Source: Hyphomicrobiaceae bacterium (GTDB lineage: Bacteria > Pseudomonadota > Alphaproteobacteria > Rhizobiales > Hyphomicrobiaceae). From it: a stretch of DNA of 64,000 nucleotides. Each line of letters opens with the position of its first letter. Position 1 is the stretch's first letter. Below, piece after piece: positions 17,105-26,589 of the stretch. The position numbers were made by a program, and so were the translations under genes. The notes under the pieces are model-generated. The model had not been told where the DNA came from, ran no database searches, and saw only the letters and a program-made list of their open reading frames with translations. Where the stretch lies: the NCBI GenBank assembly GCA_025351355.1, contig JANXWC010000058.1, positions 34,871-98,870 on the forward strand, in the 5' to 3' direction.

Positions 17105-17947
17105 TCACGTCGTTGAATAAGGCGGCTTGTGCAACCCCTTCGGCGAGTATGTGAATACTTCGCAGCCATCCTTAGTCACGCCGATCGTATGCTCGAATTG
17201 TGCCGACAGTTCGCGATCTCTGGTTACCGCGGTCCAACCATCGGGCAGGATCTTAACGAACGCCTTGCCGAGATTGATCATCGGTTCGATGGTGAAAATC
17301 ATGCCCGGTGCCAACACCACGCCCGGACCAGCGTCTTCGCCCGCGGTGTTGACCCGGTAGTGCAGGATATTGGGCCTGTCGTGAAACACCTGTCCCAAGC
17401 CATGGCCGCAAAAATCCTCGACTACTGAGCAGCGCTCGGCGCGCGCGTAGGCCTCGATCGCCGCCCCAATGTCGCCGGTCGTGCCGCCCGGCTTGACGGC
17501 CGCGATCCCGCGTCGCAGCGCCTCAAAGGTCACGTCGATCAATCGTTCGGCTTTCCGCGACACCGCGCCGACGGTGTACATTCGGCTGGTGTCGCCATGC
17601 CAACCGTCCACGATCAACGTCACGTCGATGTTGAGAATGTCACCTTCGCGAAGCGGCTTGGGGCCGGGAATTCCGTGGCAGACGACGTGGTTGATCGACG
17701 TACAAATCGATTTTGGAAAACCTCGATAATAGAGCGGCGCGGGATAGGCGTGGTGATCCATGGCGAAATCATAGGCCAGCTTGTCTAATCGTTCGGTCGT
17801 CACGCCGGGCTTGACGAAAGGCACCAGCATGTCCAGTGCCGCTGCCGCCAGCTGGCCGGCGCGCCGCATGCCGGCGAACGCCTCGGGGCCATAGAGACGG
17901 ACGGCTGCATCGACCGATGCGGCTCGTGCTGTTCCGGATTTTGACAT
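17105..17947 (-). CDS. map: type I methionine aminopeptidase
   Basis: A 280-residue metallopeptidase that removes the initiator methionine from nascent proteins. The five metal ligands are visible: D in NIDVTLIVDGWHGDTSRM (two aspartates), H in CGHGLG, E in TIEPM and E in QFEHTI. No N-terminal zinc-finger extension. The ATG at 17947 (MSKSGTARAAS) is preferred over an in-frame start at 18016 because family members begin close to the GPEAFAGMRRAG segment. Upstream of radC and probably cotranscribed. Confidence 0.95.
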   Translation of the reverse strand: MSKSGTARAASVDAAVRLYGPEAFAGMRRAGQLAAAALDMLVPFVKPGVTTERLDKLAYDFAMDHHAYPAPLYYRGFPKSICTSINHVVCHGIPGPKPLREGDILNIDVTLIVDGWHGDTSRMYTVGAVSRKAERLIDVTFEALRRGIAAVKPGGTTGDIGAAIEAYARAERCSVVEDFCGHGLGQVFHDRPNILHYRVNTAGEDAGPGVVLAPGMIFTIEPMINLGKAFVKILPDGWTAVTRDRELSAQFEHTIGVTKDGCEVFTYSPKGLHKPPYSTT

Positions 17948-18210
17948 GCAGAGGTTGTGTCCAGTTGCAGCGAGGCCGGCGTAGCGCGGCCTGCGGATCA
18001 GAAAAAATTCGTTCAATCTTATTTAGGATGAAATGTCTGCTCAGGCAACGCCGGCGAGCGCATCTTGCGCGCGCTCACGCGCCTCAATGTACTGCACGAT
18101 GCGTGGCAGCACGCCCGAGCGCGACGGGCGTGCGACGGGATGATTGCCTAATGCCGTCCGGCAGGCGAAAACGTTGCTCAAGAACCCTCACCACCTGTCC
18201 GGAGCCTCAT

Positions 18211-19095
18211 ATGGCAAAAATCGCGTTTATCGGTCTTGGCAACATGGGCGGCCCCATGGCTGGCAACTTGGTAAAAAAGGGACACGAGGTTCGCGGCGTC
18301 GATCTGGCGAAGGCCAATCTCGATGCGGCGGCAAAGCGGGGTGTCGTAGCGGCTGCCGACATTGCCGAGGCGGCTCAGGGAGCAGACGTGGTCATAACCA
18401 TGTTGCCGGCCGGCAAGGACACGATCTCTGTCTATGCGAAGTCGGGGATCTTTGAGGCTGTAGCCAAGGGCACGTTGTTCATCGACTGCTCGACGATCGA
18501 TGTGGCATCGGCGCGATTGGCGCACGAACTTGCTGCTAAAGCCGGCATGCTCAGCATCGACAGTCCGGTGTCGGGTGGCGTCGGCGGGGCTGAGGCCGCG
18601 ACGCTCACCCTGATGGCCGGCGGCACCAAACAGGCCTTCGACAAGGCGCGGCCATTGCTTGAATGTGTCGGCAAGAAAGTCGTCCACTGCGGCGATGCGG
18701 GCGCCGGCCAAGCCGCCAAGATCTGCAATAACATGATCTTGGGCGTATCGATGATTGCGGTGTCCGAGGCTTTCGTGCTGGCTGAAAAGCTTGGCCTCAG
18801 CCACGATGCCTTGTTCGAGGTTGCGTCCACCTCGTCGGGCCAATGCTGGGCGCTAACCAGCTATTGCCCCGTGCCCGGTCCTGTTCCCGCCTCGCCCGCC
18901 AATAACGGCTACAAACCGGGCTTTGCGTCAGCTCTGATGGTCAAGGATCTCAGGCTGGCACAGGAGGCCGCCGCCGCAAGTGGCGCCATTACACCGCTTG
19001 GCGCGCTCGCGGCGCAGCTCTTCGCCATGCATGCGAACCACGGTGCGGCGGGCGCCGATTTCTCCAGCATCATCGGCATGATCCGCGGGAAGTAG
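18211..19095 (+). CDS. mmsB: 3-hydroxyisobutyrate dehydrogenase
   Basis: A 294-residue beta-hydroxyacid dehydrogenase oxidising 3-hydroxyisobutyrate to methylmalonate semialdehyde in valine catabolism. Signatures: NAD-binding FIGLGNMGGPMAGNLVKKGH at the N-terminus, DSPVSGGVGGAEAATLT substrate motif, and catalytic lysine in GQAAKICNNM. The ATG at 18211 follows GGAG. A longer open frame reaching back to 17836 is not supported. Convergent with cysN, with a single base between stops and no visible terminator. Confidence 0.94.
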   Translation: MAKIAFIGLGNMGGPMAGNLVKKGHEVRGVDLAKANLDAAAKRGVVAAADIAEAAQGADVVITMLPAGKDTISVYAKSGIFEAVAKGTLFIDCSTIDVASARLAHELAAKAGMLSIDSPVSGGVGGAEAATLTLMAGGTKQAFDKARPLLECVGKKVVHCGDAGAGQAAKICNNMILGVSMIAVSEAFVLAEKLGLSHDALFEVASTSSGQCWALTSYCPVPGPVPASPANNGYKPGFASALMVKDLRLAQEAAAASGAITPLGALAAQLFAMHANHGAAGADFSSIIGMIRGK

Positions 19096-19096
19096 C

Positions 19097-20593
19097 TCAG
19101 TCGATGTCCAACCGTGCGGTGACACCGGCTGACTTAAGTAATGTGACGACTTCGTCGCCGCGGCGGCGGAGTTCGGCGTCGGCATCGCTCTTGCCGGCGA
19201 GGTCGGCGCACAGGCCGTGATTTAGCAGAGCGCGAGTCAACGTAAAGATCGTCGCGCCCGTCGCGCGCGCGTCAGTCAAGCTGGTCGCGTGAAGTGCCGC
19301 GACGACGCCACCGGCGACAGTTGCACCGCTGATCGCATCCACCAGCAGGAACGCGCCGGTTTCTTGGGTGGCTGTGAACACATCGAGCGACGTCGGCCGA
19401 ACGAGATCGATGGCTACCACGGCAATGTCGTTCATGGCGCAGGACGGTGCGGAGGTCCGCTCCAACGTCTCCAAATCAAGCAGCGAGCGAATGCCCAGAT
19501 GGGATACGGGCACAAGGTCGGTCGCCGTGCGCAACAGGTATCGCGCACCCGGATCGAAAGGTTGTTCGGAAACCCATACCAAACTACCTTCGATGCGGCG
19601 TGCAGCCGTCGCCGCAGCGTTCGGTGCCGATAGCACTGCGCCGCGCGATACGTCGATATCGCGGTCGAGCACGAGTGCAATGGCCTGACCGCGCCGGGCA
19701 GATGGCAGATCACCGTCCATTGTTGCGATGCGTTTGACGCGCGCTTCGGTCTTGCCGACGGCATCGACGATCCGGTCGCCGACAGTGATGACGCCGGACG
19801 AAATAGTCCCTGCGAGGCCGCGGAAATCCTGTCCGTCACGGAGCACCGTTTGTACGGGCATGCGGAAGGCGCCGGCTTTGGGCGCCGCCTTTTCTGGAAT
19901 CTGGGAGAGATAGTCAAGCAGGCTCGGACCACGATACCAGCGCATCCGCTCGGATTGGCGCGCGATGTTGTCACCCGTCACGGCCGATACAGGAATGACC
20001 GCCGTGTCGACAAAACCGAAGCGTTTTTTCAGGGCTTCAAAATCCTTCTCGATCGAGCGGAATTTCGCTTCAGACCAATCGGCAAGGTCCATCTTGTTGA
20101 TCGCCAACACCACGTGGCGAACGCCGAACAGGTCGAGGATGGCCGCATGGCGACGTGTCTGTCGCTTGATGCCGGCGCGCGCGTCGATGAGCATAACTGC
20201 GACGTCTGCCTGACTGGCGCCGCTGGCCATATTTCGCGTGTATTGCTCGTGGCCGGGGCTGTCGATGATAACGAAGCGCCGGTCGGCGGTATCGAAGGTG
20301 CGCCAGGCGATATCGATAGTAATGCCCTGCTCGCGCTCGGCGATGAGACCATCCACCAGCAGGCTGTAATCGAGATGCTCGCCGTTGAGCACGCGCTTGT
20401 CCGAGCGGCGCAGAGCCTCCCGCTGATCGTCGAACAGGTCGGAGGCGTCCCACAAGAGCCGCCCGATCAGCGTCGACTTGCCGTCGTCCACCGAACCGCA
20501 GGTGAGAACACGGACGATACCTGACAAGTCACGGCGCGGAGCCGGCGGCGCAATGGCGACAACTTTCAGGGCTTGGGAAGAGCGCGCACGCAT
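19097..20593 (-). CDS. cysN: sulfate adenylyltransferase subunit 1, with APS-kinase-like C-terminal remnant
   Basis: A 498-residue GTPase subunit that drives APS formation from ATP and sulfate. GTPase motifs: GSVDDGKSTLIGRLL (near 32-46), DSPGHEQYTRNM, NKMDLADW. EF-Tu-like barrels follow. The last 44 residues (455-498) match the middle of APS kinase (HGLC-x-DL, SDAD, RR-x-x-EV, AG), yet the P-loop that would precede them in a CysNC fusion is missing, so the tail cannot be a working kinase. The ATG overlaps the cysD stop (ATGA). Third gene of cysH-cysD-cysN. Confidence 0.95.
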   Translation of the reverse strand: MRARSSQALKVVAIAPPAPRRDLSGIVRVLTCGSVDDGKSTLIGRLLWDASDLFDDQREALRRSDKRVLNGEHLDYSLLVDGLIAEREQGITIDIAWRTFDTADRRFVIIDSPGHEQYTRNMASGASQADVAVMLIDARAGIKRQTRRHAAILDLFGVRHVVLAINKMDLADWSEAKFRSIEKDFEALKKRFGFVDTAVIPVSAVTGDNIARQSERMRWYRGPSLLDYLSQIPEKAAPKAGAFRMPVQTVLRDGQDFRGLAGTISSGVITVGDRIVDAVGKTEARVKRIATMDGDLPSARRGQAIALVLDRDIDVSRGAVLSAPNAAATAARRIEGSLVWVSEQPFDPGARYLLRTATDLVPVSHLGIRSLLDLETLERTSAPSCAMNDIAVVAIDLVRPTSLDVFTATQETGAFLLVDAISGATVAGGVVAALHATSLTDARATGATIFTLTRALLNHGLCADLAGKSDADAELRRRGDEVVTLLKSAGVTARLDID

Positions 20594-21498
20594 CAGAAAT
20601 ATCCTTCTTGCTTTTTCTTTTCCATGGCGCCGGACTGGTCGTGATCGATCAGTCGACCGATGCGTTCGCTGGTCTTGGCCGACAGTGTTTCGGTGACGAC
20701 GTCCTCAACGGTCGCGGCATTCGATGCCACCGCCGCCGTCAGCGGATAGCAGCCAAGAGTGCGGAAACGTACGCGGCGTTCCACGATATGCTCGCCGGCG
20801 CGCGGGTGCAGGCGATGATCGTCAACTACCAGCAACTGTCCGTTGCGTTCGATCGTCGGCCGAACGGCTGCGAAATAAAGCGGCACCACAGCGAGTTTTT
20901 CGCGTGCGATGTAGCGCCAGACATCTTTTTCGGTCCAGTTCGACAGCGGGAACACGCGCGCGGTTTCACCCGAACCAAGCCGACCATTGAACAAGCGCCA
21001 CATCTCCGGGCGCTGCGCGCGCGGTTCCCAGCGATGATCGGCGGTTCGGAATGAAAACACGCGTTCCTTGGCACGGCTGGCTTCCTCGTCGCGGCGCGCG
21101 CCGCCGAATGCCGCATCGAAACCGTGCGCATCGAGTGCTTGCTTCAGTGCCTGCGTCTTCATCACGTCGGTGTAGATCGACGGTGAATGATCAATCGGGT
21201 TGATCCCGCGCTTAATACCACTCTCGTTAGTGTGGACGATCAGATCGAGGCCATGTTCGGCGACTGTCGCGTCGCGAAAAGTGATCATGTCGTGGAATTT
21301 CCACGTCGTATCGACGTGCAATAGCGGAAACGGCGGTTTTGCCGGCCAGAAGGCTTTGCGTGCCAGATGCAGCAGGACAGTGGAATCCTTGCCGATCGAG
21401 TACATCAGCACGGGCTTGCGGAACTGCGCCGCGGCCTCGCGGAAAATGTGAATGCTTTCGGCTTCCAGCAGATCGAGATGGGAGAGGGGCGCGGTCAT
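20593..21498 (-). CDS. cysD: sulfate adenylyltransferase subunit 2
   Basis: A 301-residue catalytic subunit of ATP sulfurylase, PP-loop superfamily; with CysN it makes adenosine 5'-phosphosulfate. The PP-loop reads [15 protein letters not shown] (SxGKDS), followed by [17 protein letters not shown] and [18 protein letters not shown]. It ends with the usual KKQEGYF. The ATG at 21498 begins [18 protein letters not shown]; upstream in-frame codons to 21615 overlap cysH and are rejected. Two bases separate it from the cysH stop and it overlaps cysN, a tight operon. Confidence 0.97.
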   Translation of the reverse strand: MTAPLSHLDLLEAESIHIFREAAAQFRKPVLMYSIGKDSTVLLHLARKAFWPAKPPFPLLHVDTTWKFHDMITFRDATVAEHGLDLIVHTNESGIKRGINPIDHSPSIYTDVMKTQALKQALDAHGFDAAFGGARRDEEASRAKERVFSFRTADHRWEPRAQRPEMWRLFNGRLGSGETARVFPLSNWTEKDVWRYIAREKLAVVPLYFAAVRPTIERNGQLLVVDDHRLHPRAGEHIVERRVRFRTLGCYPLTAAVASNAATVEDVVTETLSAKTSERIGRLIDHDQSGAMEKKKQEGYF

Positions 21499-21500
21499 GC

Positions 21501-22271
21501 CTATGCTTTCTGATGCTTGTGGCGGTTGTGCAGGCCGCACTCTTTGCCGTCGAGATTTTCCCACCACCACCGCCCCGCGCGGATGTCTTCGCCGGGAGCG
21601 ACGGCGCGGGTGCACGGTTGGCAGCCGATCGACGGGAAGCCACGCGCATGCAGTGCGTTGACGGGAATGTCATGTTTGACGATGTAGGCTTCGAGCTCGG
21701 CGAGCGACCAGTCGGCGATCGGGTTAAATTTCAGCAAGCCTAAGTCATGATCATAGGCAGCGAACGGCACATCCTGGCGGCCTGCCGCTTGGTCGCGCCT
21801 GAGGCCGGTGATCCAACCTCGCGCGCCCACGAGGGCACGACGTAGTGGCTGCACCTTGCGCACATCGCAACACGCCTTGCGCGCATCCACCGAGGCGCGA
21901 AAACCATTGATGCCATCTCGCTTGACCAGGGCTTCGAGGTCTAACGCATTGGGTGCAATGACACGGATCGGCAGGCCATAACGCTGTACGCTTGCCTCGA
22001 TGGTGTCCAGGGTTTCCGGGAAATGCCGACCAGTATCGAGGGTAAAAATGTCAACGTTGACGCCCGAGACATGGATCGCATGGAAGACAGCTTGATCTTC
22101 CAAGCCGAGGCTGGTCGAGAACGCGACAGCGCCGCCAGCGTGCGCGGCGATCAGAGCGATACGATCTTCAACTTGTTGCAGCTGGCCGAGGGCCGCAGCG
22201 AGAACGCTTGCGTGGTGGTCCCGATCTCCAACAAAGGAGGTGACTGACGTGAAGGCGGCAAAGTTTGGCAT
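21501..22271 (-). CDS. cysH: adenylyl-sulfate (APS) reductase, [4Fe-4S] type
   Basis: A 256-residue assimilatory sulfonucleotide reductase. Cysteines C134-C135 and C217-x-x-C220 form the iron-sulfur cluster set that distinguishes APS reductases from PAPS reductases; the catalytic ECGLH motif is at 244-248 (C245). It reduces APS to sulfite with thioredoxin, so APS from CysDN can be used directly without an APS kinase. First gene of cysHDN on the minus strand. The upstream AT-rich region carries a TTAATC/GATTAA palindrome that could be an operator. Confidence 0.93.
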   Translation of the reverse strand: MPNFAAFTSVTSFVGDRDHHASVLAAALGQLQQVEDRIALIAAHAGGAVAFSTSLGLEDQAVFHAIHVSGVNVDIFTLDTGRHFPETLDTIEASVQRYGLPIRVIAPNALDLEALVKRDGINGFRASVDARKACCDVRKVQPLRRALVGARGWITGLRRDQAAGRQDVPFAAYDHDLGLLKFNPIADWSLAELEAYIVKHDIPVNALHARGFPSIGCQPCTRAVAPGEDIRAGRWWWENLDGKECGLHNRHKHQKA

Positions 22272-22307
22272 GATGGTCCTCGGCGAGGACTGTGATGTAG
22301 AACAAAA

Positions 22308-22321
22308 TTAATCCAGATTAA
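22308..22321. promoter_or_regulatory. palindromic candidate operator upstream of cysHDN
   Basis: TTAATC (22308-22313) and GATTAA (22316-22321) form a perfect inverted repeat with a 2-base centre, 37-50 bases upstream of the cysH start in AT-rich DNA. A related, weaker repeat (TAAT...ATTA) lies just upstream at about 22345-22359. The regulator is unknown; a cysteine or sulfur-responsive repressor would fit the location. Confidence 0.35.
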
Positions 22322-22479
22322 AGGCATTCAGAGAAGTAAAATTCTAATATCAGAGATTAAGCGTGTGGCGATCGATATTTTTTTTGCTTCGCGGTGCAGC
22401 AGAAATGGTTTGGCGGCAAGCGAGCAGCCCGCAGAAATTCCGCGCCAAAATAATCCGCAGGTGTCGTTGCTGAAACGGA

Positions 22480-22513
22480 AAATGGCAGCCCCGCATGCAC
22501 GGGACTGCCATTT
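22480..22513 (-). terminator. rho-independent terminator of rplS
   Basis: On the minus strand a hairpin with arms AAATGGCAG/CTGCCATTT, one mismatch and an inner CCCG/CGGG stem with a 6-base loop is followed by TTTTCC. It lies about 30 bases after the rplS stop. Confidence 0.7.
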
Positions 22514-22543
22514 GTGAGCACTGATGTCGGAAGTTTGAAACGC

Positions 22544-23245
22544 TTACTTGGTCTCACCTTCGGCAGGTGCTGCAGCAGCATCGGCCGCGGTCAGTTGCTC
22601 GCGCGCCTGGGAGACCCAGTTGTTCTTTTCGATGGCGCCATTGAGGTTGAGCAGTTCGTCGACGTTGGCGATATCTTCGCCCGAGAAATTGGCGATCTGC
22701 TCGAATTTGGTAACGCCGATGCCATTGAGGCGACCGATCATCTCCGGCGACAGCCCTTTGATCGCGGCCAAGTTGTCGATTTCACCCTTCGGCTTCTTAA
22801 AGCCTTTGAACGCGGCATTCAGCTTCTTGGCGCGGACGTCGGTGCGCTCGAAGATGCGGGCGGCACGGCCACGGCGACCGCGCAGATAGTACAGTTTAGC
22901 GCGGCGAACGGCGCCACGGCGCAACACTTCGATCTCAGCGATGAAAGGCGTGTAAATCGGGAATACGCGCTCGACACCTTCGCCGTAGCTGATCTTGCGG
23001 ACGGTGAAGCTCTCGTTGATGCCATGCCCCGAGCGCGCAATAACAACGCCTTCATAGGCTTGCAGCCGTTCTGCGGCCTGCTTGGGCTTTTCCTTGCCGG
23101 TATTCTTGGCTTTTGGATCAATTACAACTTCGTCGATGACGCGGACCATGACCTTAACGGTGTCGCCGGGTCCGAATTGCGGTACGTTGCGCTTAGCAAG
23201 CACGGCATCCATTTGCTCGCGCTCGAGCTGTTGAATGATGTTCAT
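22544..23245 (-). CDS. rplS: 50S ribosomal protein L19 with C-terminal helix-hairpin-helix extension
   Basis: A 233-residue protein, about twice the usual 115-130. The L19 domain spans residues 1-135 ([21 protein letters not shown] near 64-84, [14 protein letters not shown] near 118-131) and has a lysine-rich insertion at about 41-60. After a basic linker, residues 157-218 form a domain with [20 protein letters not shown], resembling the helix-hairpin-helix module known at the C-termini of some alphaproteobacterial L21 and NuoE proteins. A short alanine/glutamate tail follows. L19 sits at the 30S-50S interface. trmD, its usual operon partner, is 3.3 kb away on the other strand. Confidence 0.93.
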   Translation of the reverse strand: MNIIQQLEREQMDAVLAKRNVPQFGPGDTVKVMVRVIDEVVIDPKAKNTGKEKPKQAAERLQAYEGVVIARSGHGINESFTVRKISYGEGVERVFPIYTPFIAEIEVLRRGAVRRAKLYYLRGRRGRAARIFERTDVRAKKLNAAFKGFKKPKGEIDNLAAIKGLSPEMIGRLNGIGVTKFEQIANFSGEDIANVDELLNLNGAIEKNNWVSQAREQLTAADAAAAPAEGETK

Positions 23246-23510
23246 AATTCTTAGTTCCTTGATTGGACATCATGATTTTGCAGAGGAACTGCAGCTATTG
23301 CGCCAATGCTAAGAGATCGCCGCTTGACAAAGTTCGTGCGGCCCGTGAGGGCACCCTTTGAAGGGAAGGCCGTCCTATATCCCGGCCTCCGGCGCTTGTC
23401 GAGGGCCTGGGCGCGGGAAGTCACGCGACATTTATTGCAAAAACTGATAAGAGAAATGAGCTGTTTCGGTCGGTTACAGCTGAAACTTTCGAAAAAGTTG
23501 GTCTTTTGAT

Positions 23511-24089
23511 ATGGCGCGAGTTCGGCAGCAATCATATTCCGTCCATGAAGGTCCCGATCCGGCCGTCGATCGCATCGACCGCGCTGAACGTTTGGCCTTC
23601 GTCAAAGACGGATTCATCAAGTCGGCGGCGATTTTTCCGCCTTTCTGGCTGGCCGCTCGGGGGATATGGTTGGGTGTGGCGGTTTATGCCGGGGCTGCAA
23701 TTGCCATTTTTGGGATTGCATGGGTGCTGCTGTTGCCCAGCATTGTCACGCTGCTCGCATTTCTGGCGTTGCATCTGTTTTTTGCCGGCGAGGCCGACGA
23801 AATGTTGAGGGCACACCTCACGTTCCGCGGATGGACGACCATCGGACAAGTCACGGGCGCGAGCCAACTGGATTGCGAGCGTCGTTTTTTCGACAACTGG
23901 TTGCCGACAATGCCGGTGAGCAAAACGCTGGCTCCCATTAAATCTTCGGCAGGCGACACCACACCCTCGCCCGGCGAACCTGGGTCGGTTCGGCCAAATC
24001 AAGCCGGTCAAATTGCCAAATCGCGAGCTGGTGTCGGCGCCATTATCGGAAATCTGCTGTCACCCCGTCCGCGGGATAGCACTCGCTAA
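23511..24089 (+). CDS. DUF2628 domain membrane protein
   Basis: A 192-residue protein. The DUF2628 region covers residues 1-125: SYSVHEGPDPAVDRIDRAERLAFVKDGF, then two hydrophobic spans (about 45-63 and 67-88), then AHLTFRGWTTIGQVTG and ERRFFDNWLP. The C-terminal 60 residues are polar and probably disordered. No clear ribosome binding site before the ATG at 23511. Function unknown. It begins a plus-strand pair with the small membrane protein downstream. Confidence 0.82.
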   Translation: MARVRQQSYSVHEGPDPAVDRIDRAERLAFVKDGFIKSAAIFPPFWLAARGIWLGVAVYAGAAIAIFGIAWVLLLPSIVTLLAFLALHLFFAGEADEMLRAHLTFRGWTTIGQVTGASQLDCERRFFDNWLPTMPVSKTLAPIKSSAGDTTPSPGEPGSVRPNQAGQIAKSRAGVGAIIGNLLSPRPRDSTR

Positions 24090-24179
24090 TTTAGGTGGTT
24101 TCTGTTAAGTATGCTCAACTTTGCGAGCGCCATTTCATGCTCGTAGCCATTTCACCACGCGTGAAAATGGAGCCGCACG

Positions 24180-24458
24180 ATGATAGTTCTTATCTGGTTT
24201 CTGCGCCTACTGGCTGTCGCGGTTTTCGCGTTGATGATTTTCCCCGCCGGCTTCAACACATTCTTCGGCAAGGGCGACACCGTCGCCTGGAGCGACACGT
24301 ATGTTTATCTGATCGGTCTTTTGATCGCCGCTTACGGCGTAAAAATCGCCTGGTCAGACAACCCGACGCGCTGGCGTATAGCGGGTGGCTACGTGCTGGT
24401 GCTTGGAATGCTCACCGCACTTGCCGCGATCGGTTTCCTCAATGTGCTCGATACGTGA
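24180..24458 (+). CDS. small three-span membrane protein
   Basis: A 92-residue hydrophobic protein with three likely membrane helices: around VLIWFLRLLAVAVFALMIF, YVYLIGLLIAAYGVKIAW and YVLVLGMLTALAAIGFLNV. The ATG at 24180 follows GGAG with 7 bases spacing. No family recognised. It is convergent with grpE, separated by 18 bases. Confidence 0.7.
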   Translation: MIVLIWFLRLLAVAVFALMIFPAGFNTFFGKGDTVAWSDTYVYLIGLLIAAYGVKIAWSDNPTRWRIAGGYVLVLGMLTALAAIGFLNVLDT

Positions 24459-24476
24459 GGAAACCACGGCGCAGCA

Positions 24477-25229
24477 TCAAGACGCCTCCGTTGCATCCGG
24501 GGTCGGCGGCGCACTTGCCTCTGTCGGCGATGCGGCCCCTGCTTCGGTAGGTTTGGCCGGTTTTGGGCCGCCCTCAGCAACGGTCACCACGGCCGCTCGC
24601 AACAGCCGATCGCCGATCGTGTAGCCGTCCTGGAAGACCTGCAAAATGGTGCCGGCGGGAACATCGGGATTGGGTACTTGCATCATCGGTTGGTGATAGT
24701 GGGGGCTGAAGATTTCGCCCTTCGAGGCTATACGCTTTACGCCATGGCGCTCGAGAACGTTGAGGTATTCGCGTTCGGTCATCTGCACGCCCTCAATGAG
24801 GCTTTTCAGAGCGGCATCGGCTTCAGCGGCGCCGGCCGGCACCGCACTCATTGCACGCTGAAAATTGTCGCCGACACTGACGATGTCGGTCGCAAAACGT
24901 GTGATCGCGTAGCGCGCCGAACTGGTCTTTTCCTCTTCCGTGCGACGGCGCAGGTTCTCCATGTCGGCCAGCAGCCGAAGGTTTTTGTCCTTGAGGTCCG
25001 ACAACTCCCGCCGCAGTGCGGCAATCAGGTCGTCGTGATGCGTGCCTGGCGCTGGGCCGGCCGCGGCCCCAGCAGCTGCGGCGGCCTCGGCATTTTCGGC
25101 GCGGCGCGCTTCTTCCGACATTTGTGCAAATGCGGAAGGCCGTGCTGCCGTGTCGCCATTGGATGCGGGCGCACCTTCGTCCTTTTTCGACGGCGAATCT
25201 GGTGAACCGGGGGTTGCCTCGGTGCTCAT
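24477..25229 (-). CDS. grpE: nucleotide exchange factor GrpE
   Basis: A 250-residue DnaK co-chaperone that releases ADP. The disordered N-terminus (about 75 residues) is followed by the long coiled-coil (LSDLKDKNLRLLADMENLRRRTEEE) and the beta domain ending with ILQVFQDGYTIGDRLLRAAVVTVA, the family signature. The start at 25229 follows GGAA; an ATG at 25241 is an alternative. It lies 72 bases downstream of hrcA and belongs to the same heat-shock operon. Confidence 0.95.
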   Translation of the reverse strand: MSTEATPGSPDSPSKKDEGAPASNGDTAARPSAFAQMSEEARRAENAEAAAAAGAAAGPAPGTHHDDLIAALRRELSDLKDKNLRLLADMENLRRRTEEEKTSSARYAITRFATDIVSVGDNFQRAMSAVPAGAAEADAALKSLIEGVQMTEREYLNVLERHGVKRIASKGEIFSPHYHQPMMQVPNPDVPAGTILQVFQDGYTIGDRLLRAAVVTVAEGGPKPAKPTEAGAASPTEASAPPTPDATEAS

Positions 25230-25301
25230 GCGTAATTCCATAATCGAGTGTTTCAGCGCGATTGACGCACCACTGCCATATCGACCGCCAGCCGTAAAAA
25301 A

Positions 25302-26444
25302 TCAAGTCAGCAGGCGGCTCACAAGCCGGGCGGTGTAGTCGACGACGGGAATGATACGGGCATAATTGAGCCGGGTGGGTCCGATGACGCCGAGAACGCC
25401 GACGATCTTGTGTTCGGCATCCTTGAAGGGTGCGACAATAAGTGACGAACCCGAGAGAGAGAACAGTTTTGTTTCCGAGCCGATAAAGATCGAAACGCCA
25501 TCACCTTTTTCGGCCGATCCCAGTAGGCGGATCAGCTCGTTTTTGGTTTCGAGGTCGTCGAACAAGCTGCGAATACGCTCCAAGTCCTCGATGGCTCCGA
25601 CGTTCTGCAGCAGATTGGACTGTCCACGCACGATCAGGCTTTTGCGGCCATCGAGTGCACCCGACCAAGTCGCCAGGCCGGCCTGGACCACCTTCTGCGT
25701 GAGTTGATCCAGCTCGGATCGGGCCGACAATTGTTCCGCTTCGATACGCGATTTGGCGTCAGCAAGCGTCAACCCTCTGATCTGAGCGTTGAGATAGTTG
25801 GCCGCCTCGGTCAGGGCCGAGGGGGGCAAGCCGGTGGGTGTTGTAATAATGCGGTTTTCGACGCGATTATCTTCACCGACCAGCACAACAAGCGCTTTGC
25901 CCGGCTCCAACGCAACAAATTCAATGTGCTTAAGCCGCCCGACCTGAGTGTCGGTGAGCACGACGCCGGCGCAGCGCGACAGGCCCGAAACCATCTCGGT
26001 GGCGTCCGCCAACACGCCTTCCACGGAATTTTCGGTTTTCGCCCGCAACTGATTGTCGAGGGCGTTGCGTTCGACGTCAGCGAGTTTACCGACCTCAAGG
26101 ATGCCGTCGACGAACATACGCAGTCCGCTTTCGGTCGGCAGTCGCCCGGCAGACGTGTGCGGCGCATAGATGAGCCCAAGGTGCTCAAGGTCGCTCATGA
26201 CGTTGCGCACGGAGGCAGGCGAAAGCGCCATCGGCAACCCGCGCGCCAAGTTGCGGGAGCCGACCGGCTCGCCGTTCGACAGGTAACTTTCGACGATCAA
26301 TTTGAAAATAGTGCGCGTGCGGTCGTCAAGCTGGCCGAGCGAGGGAGCTTTGCCAAGAATGAGCGGCGGAATTGCGTGCGCCAGCCCTCCACCTTGTATC
26401 GCCTGATTGCCTGGCGTCTTAGGCGATTGCCGGTCACGTGTCAT
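25302..26444 (-). CDS. hrcA: heat-inducible transcription repressor HrcA
   Basis: A 380-residue repressor that binds CIRCE elements upstream of groESL and related operons. The winged-helix N-terminal domain includes [30 protein letters not shown] and [15 protein letters not shown], then [20 protein letters not shown]. The C-terminal half has the GAF-like domain ending [22 protein letters not shown] looked for a CIRCE repeat (TTAGCACTC-N9-GAGTGCTAA) upstream and found none, so autoregulation is not supported here. Divergent from trmD. Confidence 0.96.
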   Translation of the reverse strand: MTRDRQSPKTPGNQAIQGGGLAHAIPPLILGKAPSLGQLDDRTRTIFKLIVESYLSNGEPVGSRNLARGLPMALSPASVRNVMSDLEHLGLIYAPHTSAGRLPTESGLRMFVDGILEVGKLADVERNALDNQLRAKTENSVEGVLADATEMVSGLSRCAGVVLTDTQVGRLKHIEFVALEPGKALVVLVGEDNRVENRIITTPTGLPPSALTEAANYLNAQIRGLTLADAKSRIEAEQLSARSELDQLTQKVVQAGLATWSGALDGRKSLIVRGQSNLLQNVGAIEDLERIRSLFDDLETKNELIRLLGSAEKGDGVSIFIGSETKLFSLSGSSLIVAPFKDAEHKIVGVLGVIGPTRLNYARIIPVVDYTARLVSRLLT

Positions 26445-26589
26445 CGCTGCGCAGTTTTCCTTTGCCTAAGGCAACATCATCACTCAAACCGTTCGCGTTC
26501 GCAATGGTTTAGCTTCGCTGTATGCGCGCAGCCGGAATAGTCGCTATTATCCGTCGCGGGACAATCGACGTCGTTGTTGGCGAGGGCGC

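Noticed and set aside
17836..18210. N-terminal extension of the 3-hydroxyisobutyrate dehydrogenase frame by 125 codons
   Set aside because: The family N-terminus and a good ribosome binding site are at 18211; the extension overlaps the map gene and is Arg/Cys-rich.
19097..20593. CysN as a bifunctional CysNC
   Set aside because: The APS-kinase-like tail has no P-loop and is only about 44 residues long, so kinase activity cannot be claimed.
26445..26589. CIRCE element expected near hrcA
   Set aside because: No TTAGCACTC-N9-GAGTGCTAA or close variant found in the hrcA-trmD gap.
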